This document shows, piece after piece, positions 17,641 through 31,348 of a stretch of DNA of 64,000 bases (position 1 is the stretch's first letter; each line of letters begins with the position of its first letter). The notes beneath the pieces were generated by a model. That model saw only the letters and a program-made list of their open reading frames with translations, had not been told where the DNA came from and ran no database searches. Position numbers and translations under genes: made by a program. Source of the DNA: Acanthochromis polyacanthus (lineage: Eukaryota > Chordata > Actinopteri > Pomacentridae); NCBI RefSeq assembly GCF_021347895.1, contig NC_067132.1, forward strand, positions 14,066,995 to 14,130,994, in the 5' to 3' direction.

Positions 17641-20600
17641 TGAATTATCCTCCCTGTTTAATCAAAGGCACTCCTTATTGCAGCTCCCAACCCTCTGTTG
17701 CCTTCTTTCTTTCTGACACCTTCCTCTTTCCACCTTTTCTTTACTTTCCTCTTCTGTCATTTTCTTCATTTTTATCCCTCTACATCTTTTTGAATACTTT
17801 TTCTTTCTCTCCTCACTTTCTCCATCCTCCCTTTACATCCACTTCCAAGCCTGTTAATCTCCCCCTCTCTCTCTCTTTCTCTCTGCCTTCTATCACTCAG
17901 CTGTTTTCACAGTCATACATTATCACTTTTTCCGTCAATTGCCTTTAACAGTGCTAAGTTTTGTGAGAAACCATTGGCGGGGGCCCCTTGGGGACAAGGA
18001 AATGACAGAAGGCGGCCTTTATTTACCTCTGTGGCCCCTACCGTGTCATCTGCTTAATCATGTGGCTAATCGACAACACTGTCTCCCCGCTCGCCCGCAC
18101 CCGGACAATGGGGAACCTCATTCATATTTAATACAATGGAGTGTTTAAGTCATTGCACGCGTCTGAGGAGGAGGATATTGTGTTTCATTGTGAAGGGCTC
18201 CACAGGGACCTCCTCCCTGCCCACCCAGGCCTCCCTATCTGCCCTCCTCCTTCCAACTAGCATATGCTTGGCACTTCTGGTGTTAAGCAGGCGGGCCCCG
18301 GCCAGTGCAGCTGGCTGAACGCGAGGGCCGCGGCTTGGTATCAAAGCATTAATTCCCATGATTAATTCAAATGGTTAATTCTGCTTTATCACGGCTTAAG
18401 AAAAATAACCAAGACAAATATGTACTCCACTGAAGAATGAATTACGCAGAGGTGTGTTTAATTATGCAACAGGGCGTATAATAGGGGCTCTTTTCCCTGC
18501 ACTAATCTGCTCGCCACCTCCACTTCAGAGAGGATGGTGTCAGATGCTGGGCACCATGTGCTGCCTCTCTAAAAGGGGATTTATCCCACAAAACAGATCA
18601 TTGTATGCTGTATCTGTTTACGTGTACGCTGCTACTTAACCACTCCACAAAGCCGCTCAATATGACATTTCAGCAGTCGGCAGAAATCTTATATAACTGC
18701 AAACACTTGTTTTGATGTGAGCAGCTGATATCTAGTCCCTCTCTGTCCTTCCTCTCTTCCTGTCGCTCTCTCATTGTCTGCTCTCCTCCTGTTTCTTTAA
18801 AAGATTAACCAGGGTCATTAAGGACACAGAGAAGGTTCATTTCGTCATTATGAGCGGCAAATTAATCATGGGGGGGGATGCCATTTAATGACACACTTCC
18901 CTGGACTGATTACTTGTGTTCTTGCTAATTACATTGGTTAACTACAGTGCACCTATGATGGTCCTTTTGGTATTTGGTCTCTCAAGTCCACGGGCCTCCT
19001 TAAAGACACACTCACGTGCTTTATTTTCTCCTCCGAGCAAATTAAAGAACATAAAAGAAACAGCTGTGTACGGCACAGTGCCCCGACGAGCCCATTACTG
19101 ACACGTCTGCCTGCGCCACGGAAGGAACTTAACTGTGTCCTATAACCTTAAAATGAGCCGACGCCACTCACCGCAGTTTTAGTGTCGCAGTGCTGCGGCA
19201 GTTTGCCTCCTCATCTCTCACTTCTTGTCTAAATGAAAGGAGCACAAAAGCTCGGTGTCATTAAAAACCACCACCATTAGAGCTGTCTGCCTTCATTTGT
19301 CCTCCATTATTACGGAAGACGGCTCAGCCTTCAGAGCCTCAGAGCGGCGGAGGGGGTGATAGGCAATAGAATACAGGTTAGACAGAGGGCCACAGCCCAG
19401 TTAATAAGGGAGGGAATCTTGGGGCAGGTAAGGGTCAAACTGGACACTTCCTAGCATGCAGCAAAGAGCCATTCATCTGAATGGAAATGTCAGCGGACAC
19501 CATCAGGTCAACAGCTCCAGGCTAACTTGGACCTGGGTGTGACTCCTGACACTCAACAGTGGACAGGGGCCAGATAATGGGTTTAGGACCCTGATGGTTA
19601 TCTCTTCAACTCTGGCTTGTTTTCATTCCTCTCCTCCCCTGCTCTCCCCTTCTTCCACCCCCCCACTCTAATGATAACTGAGGAGGGGTTAAATGGTCTA
19701 ATTCCACAGAGATTTTTTGGGGCAGAAGATACGTGACAGATGTATTGCGATAAACGCGACGCTGGTGTTACTTAGAAAGAGCAACTCAGAAGCAAGAGAC
19801 ATGAATGGGAATGTTGTTTCCTTTGTGATGTGTGCCAGTACTATTTATAGGGTGTGTGTGTAAACAACAAGAAGCCCCGCCTTATGGCTATCATAATTGT
19901 TAGGTTTATCTATTTAATTTTTTTGAGATTAGAAGTATTCTGTTTTTCATCACTCAGATTTTTCCTTTGACAAGTGATCTGAGCCTCAAAGCTGTTTTAC
20001 ACATATTTTAAAGTGTAATTGATTTCTTTATTGATTCATATATTTCTTGCCATCCTCATTTAGAATAAGTTGATTGTTTCAGGAAAATTGCTGCCATTAA
20101 ATGTGACCATCTGCAGTTTCAAATGACATCTTTGATTTGAATTTTAATCCAAAGGGGAAAGAAATTCTTCTCCAACATGTGAAATGTGGAGCACTTTTCT
20201 TTTTTTTTTCTGGAATGCAACCCCTTTCTGTGGAAAACAGAAGACAAATATCCACATCTTCTTCATGTCAAAATCTGTCGAAGCATTTGGAGTCCTTTGA
20301 TTTTTTTCCCCCCTCTTGCTCATATTGAGACGGCTTAGAGGAGATCCTGAAAAGACCTTTTGAAATGGACCAGAGCTGGCAGTCTGGCTATTTGGTAACC
20401 CCCTCCTTTTCCTCAGCCTGTTTTACAATCTCATTAAATCGGCCCTTTGTTTTGCCACTTTCCAAGCTCTGATCTCTGGCTTAGGACGAGTCAAGAGGCC
20501 GAGACAGTTTGAAAAAGGCTCCCTCCGCCACAAAGAAGCCGCTTGTTCACAATCATTCCCCTCTTCAACACCACCCAGACAAAAAAGAGAGGGAGAGAGC

Positions 20601-21720
20601 AAGAGGGTCATTCACTGGCGCGATATCGTGAGAACTTAATGAAAGTTTTATAACTCTTGAAATGTTTATGACCTTCCCACTCAGCAGCTTGTCCCACCAA
20701 TTAATGGCTGATTCTGACAAGAGTCCTTGAGCCCAGCTGGTCCTACCGGGCAATGGAAAATGTATCGTAGAAAAAATATTTCACATAGCTGACATTGCTG
20801 ACGTGCATGCGATTCAGTAATATCATGTCATGTGTTAACATTCAACTCTGAAAATATCACATGAGAAAGGAAATTATTCTCCCATTCTAATCTAGGCGAG
20901 ACTATCGCTACCTGGCCTGTTCCTTACTTCCAGATATGCCATCAGTACTTTACCCCGGCTGTTCAGCTCCTACAGGGAGGCACAGCACATGGAGATATTA
21001 TAATCTCTTTGGCAGCCCTGGCCTCTCAGGCACAGCTAACAAAGTCTTCTTCCTCTTCCCTGCCCAGCAGCTTTCCAGCTCTTGATAAATACTGCTCTAT
21101 TGTGGCCTTATTATGCAACATTCCACTCGATTATGTCACTATGTTTACAGGGTGTAAAAAAAATGGGGAATTGAAGAGGCCACAATCAAAGGCAGACTCT
21201 GCTGCTGTTACTGCATCGTGTTAAGATCCAAATAATGCATTCAAAAGTGTTGCATCAAAGACCAAAATGAAAACTGAATGCAGCCTCTTTCACCCACTAG
21301 ATAGTAGTTACTGAATTACTCATCTTGCAGGGACTTAGCAGAGATCCATCTTGGTACCGTGAACCTGTCATGGAGCAATGAAGGGGAATCCAGCGCCCAT
21401 CTGAAACAAATGACAAAGTCTATCGCCCAAGGCCCCTCTCTCCCTCTTCTTAACAGCTATGCTGAGAACCCATCACTGTCCACAAAATATGATAAACCCC
21501 ATGCCATAATAGGATTCATAAACATGCCCAAATACAATTTGCTGAGATGTATTTCAGGAAAAGACAATCATTTACAACTTCTGAGGGGGATTTAGAATAA
21601 GTATGTTTGTATGCAAATCCGGCAAACACGTTTTATGTACTCCGCTCGCACAGATCATGAAAGCGCATTAGATTTATGGCAATGCATGTGCATAATTGTG
21701 AAAATGGTGGGGTGGGGGAA

Positions 21721-21745
21721 AAGAAGAAGAAGAAGAAGAAGAAGA
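21721..21745 (+). repeat. (GAA)n triplet repeat
   Basis: About eight AAG/GAA units, a purine-only strand. Confidence 0.9.
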
Positions 21746-23860
21746 GGTCTCAGGATTTATACAGAGACCTTTTTGGGGGTTTTGATTAGTGTAAAACGAG
21801 CCCAGCTTTCATGCCCCCGACATGGAAAACAATCGCTGCCACTTGGCTGAGTCCTGGGCATCCAGGCCCCCATTGCTTCCACATGGGATGCCGCCAACAT
21901 TCGCTTTTGGCAATAAAGATAGCTGAGGACAAAAGACAGACAGCAAGTACCTCTTGGCAAATTCTTATTTGCAAGCAGGGCCTCTTAATTTATAGTTGTT
22001 GTTTTTTTCCTTAAAAACCAGTTATAAGTGAAAAGTTTAACAAGGAGGTAATTTGAGAGTGGAATTATTACACAGTTTTTTTTCCTCAAGAAATACAACT
22101 TAAACCATTACTTCACTTTAATTTGATGTCTCTAAGAATTAAATAAATTTGGAATCCAAAGTGCGTACATGTGCATAAATTTCATTATTGAGGTTTTAAT
22201 TTTTCAGTTTTTTGAGACAATCCAAACATATTTTTCAGCTGTTGTCAAATTTGTTTTTCTATGTTCCCTGTCATACCTATGAAATCTAATCCTTTATCAC
22301 CTTCATCTGAGGAAACTAGTGACATATAGCATTGATCAGTTCATTTGAAAAGGAATGAAGGAATCATCAGTGGCCATTAATAAAGACACAACTTTAAATA
22401 AAGACACTGTTACAGTGTCTAATAACTTCATGCTGCCTTGGTCTTATGTAAACACCAAGAGAAAGTTTAATCCAATAAAGTTCAATTTACAAACTCATTT
22501 ATTACCAATAAAGAAGAAGAGAAACACCTGCTCTGTGCCACCTTCACCTCATTTTGATGTGATGTGTTTTCCTTTCTCACTCACATCTTCTCTGGAGAGT
22601 CGTCGTGCGCAATGTGGCATGAATTTGGGCGTCTGAGACAACAGCCTCCTCTTCCTCTATCTGAACCACTGGTGGGAGAGAAGTAGGAAAAGAGCGGGGG
22701 GGATTGACCCAGGAATCTGGAGATTTTTGGAATGAGAGTTCAAAGGAACTCCCCGCAGCCTACATAAACCACCCTCAATTGGCACAAAGAGGAAACTCAA
22801 TTTGCAGGGAGCTGTGCTGTATACTTTTTATAGAGGAACTTTTAGTCATTAGGCCATATACTGCATCTCACTCAAAGAGCCAGGCGACGCGGCAGGAGGC
22901 CGCAACGTGCTTCTTCTACAAAAAAAGCAGGACAGAGCCCCTCAACTCCAGAGAAGAAAAAAAAATCTGTTAATGAGAGCCCAGTTAGTTCCTGTGTCTT
23001 CAGATGGTGTCCTGTTTGTTCAGCAAAGCAGGGGGATCTGTGTTAACCCTTCCACAACGAAATCTGCTTAGAAGGTGTAATCCTATCTAGTATGCATGTA
23101 GCAGTCTTCAGGCGGGGCTGTGCAGGAAAAACAGCCAAAGATGCTGTATCAAATCAAACATATGTGTGGAAAAAAAGCACACTCTTTTGGGCAACAATCA
23201 GACAGCATTGAAAGAGATTGAATTTCTTCTGAAAATCTAGTTTAAGGTTGTCATATTCATTTTAGTCAAATGGGATTTGAGAACAAAACACAGTTTGAAA
23301 CATGACAAAAACAGACCCAATAGTTGATCTGTTTACAAAAACGTTCACATTCACGATGCACACTGTAGGACTTTAATCAAAGCAAGGCCACAGCAGCTTA
23401 CATGAAATAGGGAAATATAATAAAACACATTTAATTATACAAAAAAACAGATGCAACATTTGAATATGACTGAGTTAAATGTTTAACTATATCCTACTAA
23501 ACATGAAATGAAAATTAGTAATACAGAAGGTCAAATTGTATGAGAAATAGTACAATTTTTGATAATTTTATAGCAAGGTGGACCTTTTTTGAAGTCTGGG
23601 CCTGTTATGAAAATCACACCATCATAGAACATTTCTATTTTATTACTGAAAGTTTCCAAAAAAACAGCCTCATGAATCATTTGCCTCTATTTATTATTAA
23701 AAACAGTATACTTTTGAATAGATAAATCTGTGCTTGTAGTTTTCCAGCTTTGTCATGTTCATGGATTTTATTTTATTTTTTTTAACTGAAATGAGTTCTC
23801 TTTGTGTGATTTTTAAAAAATCTTTATACTTGGAAAAAGCATACATGGCAAGCAAATGCT

Positions 23861-23889
23861 TTATTTATTTATTTATTTATTTATTTATA
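23861..23889 (+). repeat. (TTTA)n tetranucleotide repeat
   Basis: Seven TTTA units in an AT-rich surround. Confidence 0.9.
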
Positions 23890-26800
23890 AGTGTTAAATT
23901 TCTTTTGGTACAGATATGTGACAAACTGGTGAAAGCATAAAAAATTGCTGTACCAAACAAAAATGATTGTCATCAACCTATCTTTGCGTTTTTGTCCCCT
24001 TTGTTCACTCAGTCATTTTTAACTGTCAAAACCATCAGTGCACGTGACGAAAACGAAGTTGCTTAGCCTTTTGTATGCTGCAATAAACTTCAGGTCTATT
24101 CCCAGTTTAAGGCCTCATGCACATGCCATCTTTCATAATCTACACCTCCTCTGGCCCACCTGGGTTCTTGCTAACCCTCGTGAACTTTGACCTTACCACA
24201 CAGCCCTCGCCAGCCATCATATTTGTCTCTTTGTGTCCTTTGTTGCCCTTCTCCCCCCATTCTCCCCCTTCACTATATATGGCAGATTAATGACAGCTAA
24301 TAATATCTGATGTTCCTGGACATTGCGTCTGGTAATGAGATGCATTCCCAATGGGTAGGCAAGGTGTCACCACTAACAAATTCACCGTCGCTGTGTGCAA
24401 TTAGCCTGTAAAAAGGGTGGAAAAATACACTAAATCAGTATCGGCCAAGATGGATGAAGCGCGCTGAAAGAAAAATACCCCTTTGTTGCCAAACACCCAA
24501 CATGGAAGAAGAGAGAGAGAGGGAGAGAAAAAATGTCTCTTTTCCTCCTCCACATCTTTCTCCTGGAGGAGATGTGGACAGGTTACCTTTATGGAAACAT
24601 TATTCCTTGACTGCTCCCTGGCAGGAGTTCATTACAGCTCAGCCTAACGTTGAAATATTCTCTGCAAAATGTCAGCATATGTAAATGAGGACTCAGCACT
24701 CATTCGTATGTCATGTTTTGTTAAAAGTTGTTGCAACCTTTCTTTGCTCCTTATTTCTGGCTTTCCTTTCTCCATTCTTCCTCATCACCAGGGATTCAGT
24801 CCGCTTCCAAAATGATATATATTCACTCTGGGGGAAAAAAAGGAAAATATGTACCTATTATTTGGTATTGATCTTTTAACGTCACAGGATCATTGAGTTA
24901 AATAGTGTTCTTAGTTATTTCTTGGGCATTATTTTGAAATTCTTTTTAGATTTCAATTTGAAATGAAACCCGTATGATTTCTTGTCTGTTTATAAAGTTA
25001 AATCAAACACCAAATAATCAATTTTCTGTGTTATGTGGCTGTATTTATATCTGTACTAGTAGGCCATATTAAATCATGTTCAACAGCATTGATCCCTCAG
25101 GGCAGTTTAAATATTAGTGAGCATTAAATCAATATCAATGCAGGCTGTTGTTACACACTAAAAGGACTCTGGCATGATTCAACATTTATGCAAAACAACA
25201 GCTAAACTCTGGCATAATGTCTTGGCTGGTGCCATCTTCACTGTACAGGCCCTGTGGCTACTCCAAATGATGAGAATGGATAGAGCTTCCATTCACAGCC
25301 ATCCATGTGTGCCCAGTAGCTTAAAGCATCAACTAGTTGCCCAGTCATCCCCCAATGTGACAGCTAGCACCAGACAGAGTGAGCCGCTAATGCTATGCTA
25401 ATGGTGAAACGCCATCCATTTCTTCCTATATGCTTGTATTGTCTGCGCTCATTGGCGCCGCACTCAAAAACTCTTTTGCTTCCCAGGGCGAGTGTAAAGC
25501 TGACTTGGATTGGGGGCAATATGGTAAATTATTTCCCACTTTTTGGAGCTTTGTAAGGGGGTCTGCTCGGTTTACGCTGCTATGCATGTATGAATGCATC
25601 AACTTCTCAGTGTTGCACTGTCAAAAATTCATTTTATGCAGGGATACAGAGGATGCCAACTAGTTCACCTAGAGCTGTGAGAAAGGGGGATGTGGTGCAT
25701 TGTGCCTCTGAAAAGAATGCTGCAGTACTCCCATATTCAGCAGCCAGCTCCCTGCTCTGCTTTGTGCCCCTGCTGTACCCCTATGCACAGGCTGAATCTG
25801 TGGGGGCTCTATCAGCCTGATGAAAATTACATTCACACCCGCACCACTCCTGCCTTTACAACCTACATTATGCAACAGATGAGCATTGGGGCCATGGTGT
25901 CTAAGTTTGATAGCATTTCTTAAGCAGGATCAAACTGAAAGCGCGGGAGGAGTGTTGGCAGTGATGTGAATTTGATGAGTTCAATAGTAAAAATATTCAC
26001 TTTTCACATATAATGAGAATGACAAACAGGTCGGCGCCAGGTAGACTTTTAGAGTAGACTTTTTAGGGGGGAATCTTCTCTCCAATATCATTATGTGGGG
26101 TAAAATTGATATAAAAATGAACTTTTTGGAATAATTGACTCGGTGCTCATAAGGAGAGGGGATCCCGTCATTTGTTATGAGCCAAATGTATGCTACAATA
26201 TAGGAAATCCAGTTAGAAGAAAAGTGATGAGTTTCAGGAAGGCACTGAAATCTACATGCAAATGCATAATAATCACACATCTACAATATTGCAGTGTTAA
26301 GAAAAAAATACCTTGAATTCAATTATCATGTGGGCTGGAATAATCATAATGTTATTGGAAACTCAATTATGGAGGCAAGCCATGTCTGGAAATTAGCTGA
26401 ACTTAGCTAAGGCAAGTCAGCCCCTTGAATTCATCAAGTATGGATTATCACAATATTACATGTTCACTTTGATTCTGCTGTCCAAAGACAAACATTCACA
26501 GTCACTGCTGCATAGTCCCCACGTTTGTTTTATTCATGAACTGCGCTCTGATCTATTATACATACAAAACTGATTCTATGCTGATCGCCTCAGGGTAAGA
26601 GGCTCAGACATAGAATTAATTATATTATATACACATGCATGATAATTGTGTACGATTCGGTCAAACACAGAGGTATTTCTCTATGTGTGATTACCATTGT
26701 TGCTTCACCGGCAATTATTTTCATTATTGTTGCTAATATTGTTAATGTTATTGTTTTCTATTACAGCATTTCTCAGGGGCTTATTTTTAAGATATTAGGA

Positions 26801-28013
26801 TGTATGTGACCGCTACACTGGAATAAATCATGGCATTGGCTGACGAGGCCCATGACATTAATACATAAACGGCACGCTCATATAGCAAGAAAATTACTTT
26901 GAAATTAAACACCAGGCTAGCACAGGTCGGGCACAGGAAATAGAGATAAGGCTGCTAATTCATTAAAAAATATTAATGAAATATCCCCGTCTACACAGTG
27001 TGCACGGAGACAACCATACTTTTGAATATTGCAACATTACAAGCATTTCCCCTGGCTGATATGAAGGGTAGATCTTTCTTTATTATTAATATTATATCGG
27101 TTGATACTTTTACTCTGTTTTCCATGCCTGAGCGTGATTGGAAATATCATTTCCATTTGGTACTGGGAGCATCAGGCGTGGTTTTTGTTATCGAATTCCT
27201 ACACACACGGCAAGGTCCAATATGATTGCACCCCAAGATTGTCCAAAGACATTTACAATAAATGCACTGGGTTTATGCAGAGTTTTCTATGAAAAAAAGC
27301 ACTGGACCTACAAAGGTCAATTGCATGCCTGGGTGGCATTTCTAATAAGCATAATATACAGTATTTAGGCATGAGCCACGGAAAAATGGTGTAAGGATCT
27401 TATTATTAGCATAGATCCATCTCCAACATGTGTGCACTGGTAGGTCAGAGTATTGTACAAGTGCATGCAAGAAAAAGCCTATTGTGTTCACAGAATAAAC
27501 TTCCCCTTTCTAACCGCTTTTGTATTAAAACTGGACAGAACAGTTTTTTAATAACTTGCACACTGAGGCTAAAAAATGAAAATCAAGTGCTGTAATTTCT
27601 TTCTTTTTTTTTTTGACACTGCTGTCCAGCATTGGTGATTCTTGCAGTTTATACGTTCATGTCTGCGTATCGGTGTCTGTTTCCGTCAACTTCGAGAGTT
27701 CCTTTCAGTTCACTCTGTCACCAGTGTCGCCCCTGTTCCCTCTGCACCACTGCCTGCCATGGCTGAGCTGGGGAACATGCAGCCTCGCTCCGAGACGACT
27801 TCAATCCCCTATTATCAGGAGAGCGCACATTGCCGCTCACAAGGGTTTAATTTATTTGTGCCTGTTTCAGCCCAAGATTAAAGTTTAATTGGCGCTGACT
27901 GGCAGCTCCCAAGTTTTGACTAATTCTCCTTATCGGGAATCCTTACCGAGTAGCTGTGGGCAATGTGAGGCCTCGCTTGCCTGCCTGCTTGCCTGTGTGC
28001 GTGGCAGCAGTTG

Positions 28014-28015
<2 letters not shown>

Positions 28016-28048
<33 letters not shown>
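28016..28048 (+). repeat. (CA)n microsatellite
   Basis: About 16 CA units, followed by interrupted CACA runs to about 28078. Confidence 0.95.
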
Positions 28049-28053
<5 letters not shown>

Positions 28054-28079
28054 TTTACACACACAGGCACACACACAGT

Positions 28080-29640
28080 CAACATAGTAATCCCTTATTT
28101 TAATTGGTCGATACATTGAGTACCTGTGACTTCGTGTTTATTTGAGTTGTGTGTTTTTTAAGGTGTGTGTGCACGAGTGTGAAGGCAATTATGCGTGTTT
28201 GGATTTGTGTGTACGTGTGCGTTTGAGTGGTAATACATGTGTTAGCTTCATTTCTCCTTGGCAAGGCCCCAAAAGCTTGTGGATTGTTGAGTAATTAGAC
28301 ATGCATCGTATTATTTACTGCAGACTTTATAATTGATTTGTAAAGGTGGAACCATTGTGCTACAGTGCAGACCACTCGTGTTACCGGAATGCAAACGGAG
28401 CCTTTGTGACTTGATGTATATGGATGTACCGTACACATTTACAAGTAATCAGAAGGGAAGAAAAATGCTGGGTTAAAAAAAAAACAAAAAAAAAACATTA
28501 ACTTTGGATGGTGGTTTGATGCTGCTTATGTTGCCGCATTTTCCATGAATCGTTCCAGCATAAATCATTACAAAGTGTATTACCGTAGAGGGGATTGCAT
28601 TTCCATAAGTGCGTGTTTATGCCAGAGTGATACACAAGCGTAAATAACACTGATAATCTCAGCCTGTGTTTGATCAGCCAAATCTGAGTCTGAGGGTGCA
28701 ATCATTTGTGACCTGTAATATTAGTGGCAGCTATTAAAAGCTGGAGAGGATTTGCAAAGCTTCATTTAGTCAGTCGGGGAGATGTGCGTGAAATAGAGTT
28801 CCTTTGGTCGTAACTAATGTCTCTAATTCTAATGAGCGGAGCCTCTGTGTTGCAGCTACATGCTCCTAAACTGGGAAGCACTGGATTAAGAGAGTTCTCG
28901 TGAGGGCAAATGGACCCTAGTTCAAAGTCATCAGCTTTGATCAGGCGTGCAGCTGTACACACTGGCACAAAAGCCTGTATCAAATCATTCTACTGATGTA
29001 CTTTATATGTGTAACTGAACACACACACACTCACTTTCATCCTACTGAGTTTAGGCACATTTATATATATGACATTTTTCCAACATTAGATTTACAATTT
29101 GTTAGTGTTCCCCGGAAAAGCTTTGGCTGCAAACATAACAAAAGTGACTCATCGCGGGGTTATGTCCTCTACTAAATTACAAGCGCTTGACAGGCTTTAA
29201 TGAATTCAATCAAATGATTTCAAAGAAAGACAAGGGGAAAAGGCAGAGAAAGGAGCAAACAGAGATCTATGGTTGTAATTGAAGACTGAAAAGAAAAGAC
29301 AGGAAGGAAGGAGGGGCTGATGCAAGTTAGGAGTGTGGACAGGAATAAAAATGAGTGACACGCATAGATGCTAGAAGGGAAAAAAGGAAGGGAAGGTGAC
29401 GGAGCCAGCCTGGCTAGTTGAAAGCAGCTTCTCACCTGCCAAAGAAAATCTGGGATAATGCCAAACTCAGAGGTAGCATGTGAGCTGTGTCCAGCTTGAG
29501 ACAGCAGGCTACCCTGTGATACCAGTAATGTGTTAATGTGCCATCCCTGACCATATTACCAAACTGAGCTGCATTCTGAGATGAAATATGTAGTGAATAG
29601 CATACAAAAGGAAAACATCTCCGTGCTTAGTATACATAAA
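28080..29640. other. Non-coding sequence, nothing recognised
   Basis: Only an A-rich stretch (28476-28496) and short dinucleotide runs stand out. No exon, RNA gene or transposon end was found. Confidence 0.45.
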
Positions 29641-29645
29641 GATGT

Positions 29646-30058
29646 ACACTGATTAACCACAACAATAAAACCACCAGAAGGTGAAGCTTGTAACATTGAT
29701 CATTCATTACAATGCAGTGTTGAGCTGCTGGTATTCGTGTGGATGTCATTTACCACCTACCTAAACACCGCTATATATCATCGCAAAAACTACACAAGCA
29801 CAAGTCAAAGAGTCCAAGACCAGTCTCAAAAATCCCCAGATCAAGCATCTGTGGGATGCACCAAAACCAGCCCTATCCATAGAGATCCCATCCCATAAAC
29901 CAGAGGCCCCAAAGGATCTGCTGCCAGTGTCCTAGAGTGGGACACAAAAGGACACCCCAAGGGGTCCATCCATGCCCTAGTGGCTCAGGGCTGTTTTATC
30001 TGCTTAGTGGGAACTACACAATATGAAGCATATGGCTTTAAATGTATGATTGTATGGT
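29646..30058 (+). mobile_element. Degraded, internally deleted Tc1/mariner-type relic
   Basis: The left end (tacactgattaaccacaacaataaaaccacc) resembles the terminal repeat of a common fish Tc1-type family, which begins TACACTGATCAGGCACAACAT. After a deletion the 3' part of a transposase is recognisable at DNA level. It has ccccagatcaagcatctgtgggatg (the ..EHLWD.. region carrying the catalytic Glu in the family), then ggatctgctgccagtgtc, a gggtccatccatgcc segment, and ctcagggctgtttt near the usual C-terminus, followed by a weak right end. No frame is open. Identification is by recall of the family. Confidence 0.55.
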
Positions 30059-30803
30059 GAATTTGCATATATGGCCAGTGTGGGAAAAGGACCTACCTTA
30101 AAGCTCAGCTCATACAGATTAAAATGAACCAGTTCAAGTTAATTTCTTTCTCTTTGCCAACTGGGTGCAATTTTGAGTTTTAAAACATGTTGGCTTTGTA
30201 TGTAACTCATGCCACCTATGTCAAATTAGCAATTTTTCTCTGGTCTGCTGATCTGACTTGACTGTTAGGTACATCCATCTCCTCCTCTCAGGTACTGCTT
30301 TGTGTTCTGGAAAGATAAAGAAGAAGAAAACAAAAATTAAAGATCTTCATTATTCAGTTCTAATGGTGTTCAGTTCAGTCTTTAACTGGCCTCTGAAGCA
30401 TGCATTAATGATTTTCATGTTCTTTAGTTGCAAATGATTCACATAGAGCACTTTCAGTGAACAAGCTCTTTTTAGTCAAGTCAAGTCACCATTATATATA
30501 AAGCACATTTAGTACAATACATGTTGACCCAAGTGGTTTCCAATAGGCAGTGTTTGGCATCTTCATGCAAATCACCGATTATGAATGTGACCACAGACTT
30601 TGCAAAGTTGTGCTGATACAAGACAAAGTGTTCCTCAAGGCCATGATCAACATTATAATGTACCTCATGTAAATGACATGACATTTTAAATTTTAGTGAC
30701 TTAAAAATAGTTCAACATTTAGGAGATGCATGAAATATTTTCCCTCCAAGAGTTAGATGAGAATTTTATTACTATTGTTTATCTGTTACATATGAGGCAT
30801 ATA

Positions 30804-31171
30804 AGGGGCTGCACAGTGACGTAGTGGTTAGCACTTTCGCCTTGCAGCTAGAAGATTTCTGGTTCAAATCCCGGGCTGGGCCTGGGATCTTTCTGCATGG
30901 AGTTTGCATGTTCTCCCTGTGCATGCGTGGGTTTTCTCCGGGCACTCCGGCTTCCTCCCACAGTCCAAAAATATGCTGAGGTTAACTGATCACTCTAAAT
31001 TGCCCGTAGGTGTGAATGTGTGTGTGATTGTGTGTCTGTATATGTAGCCCTGTGACAGACTGGCGACCTGTCCAGGGTGTCCCCTGCCTTCACCCGAGTC
31101 AGCTGGGATAGGCTCCAGCACCCCCACGACCCTAGTGAGGATAAAGTGGTGTATAGAGAATGGATGGATGG
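30804..31171 (+). mobile_element. tRNA-headed SINE with 14-bp target-site duplication
   Basis: The head has pol III promoter boxes: A-box-like GTAGTGGTTAGCAC (about 30821) and a B box GGTTCAAATCC (about 30861). The body (catggagtttgcatgttctccc, ccggcttcctcccacagtcc, ctctaaattgcccgtaggtgtgaatgtg, tgggataggctccagc) is the widespread teleost body and L2-type tail. It ends with ATGGATGG repeats. The 14-bp flanks atatgaggcatata (30790-30803) and atatgaggcgtata (31172-31185) differ at one base and are the target-site duplication, which fixes the ends. This is a full-length, fairly young insertion. Confidence 0.9.
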
Positions 31172-31303
31172 ATATGAGGCGTATAGCCAGGAAATGGTTT
31201 GCTTTGGTTACCACGAAAAAGAAGGCAGGGGAAACTAGACTGGAAATGTCTAAAAAATACATAAGAATAAAAAAAGGCTATAGAATAGTGAGCTTTAGAT
31301 GTG

Positions 31304-31348
31304 CTGGTAGGTAGGGGGGCTAATCACTTTAGCCCCCCTACCTACCAG
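31304..31348. repeat. Perfect 19-bp inverted repeat with 7-nt loop
   Basis: Left arm CTGGTAGGTAGGGGGGCTA (31304-31322) and right arm TAGCCCCCCTACCTACCAG (31330-31348) are exact complements around the loop ATCACTT. The arm holds a run of six G/C, so RNA or single-stranded DNA would fold strongly. No transposon ends or gene are linked to it. Confidence 0.95.

Larger units (their letters stand above)
14760..27600. other. Gene-poor, AT-rich non-coding stretch (regulatory desert or giant intron)
   Basis: No exon can be supported here. Open frames are short, lack domains and have no matching splice sites. Several 100-200 bp blocks are free of simple repeats and rich in homeodomain-type TAAT/ATTA motifs, for example 16690-16890, 17280-17480, 18340-18480, 18830-18960 and 25170-25420. 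Such blocks look like conserved non-coding elements, but conservation cannot be seen from one sequence. Interruptions are minor: TC-rich sequence at 17700-17890, an 8-G run near 18870, and small triplet and tetranucleotide repeats listed separately. Confidence 0.45.

Noticed and set aside
30804..30880. A free-standing tRNA gene suggested by A- and B-box sequences
   Set aside because: The boxes belong to the SINE head. No cloverleaf closes, and the body and tail of a SINE follow with a target-site duplication.
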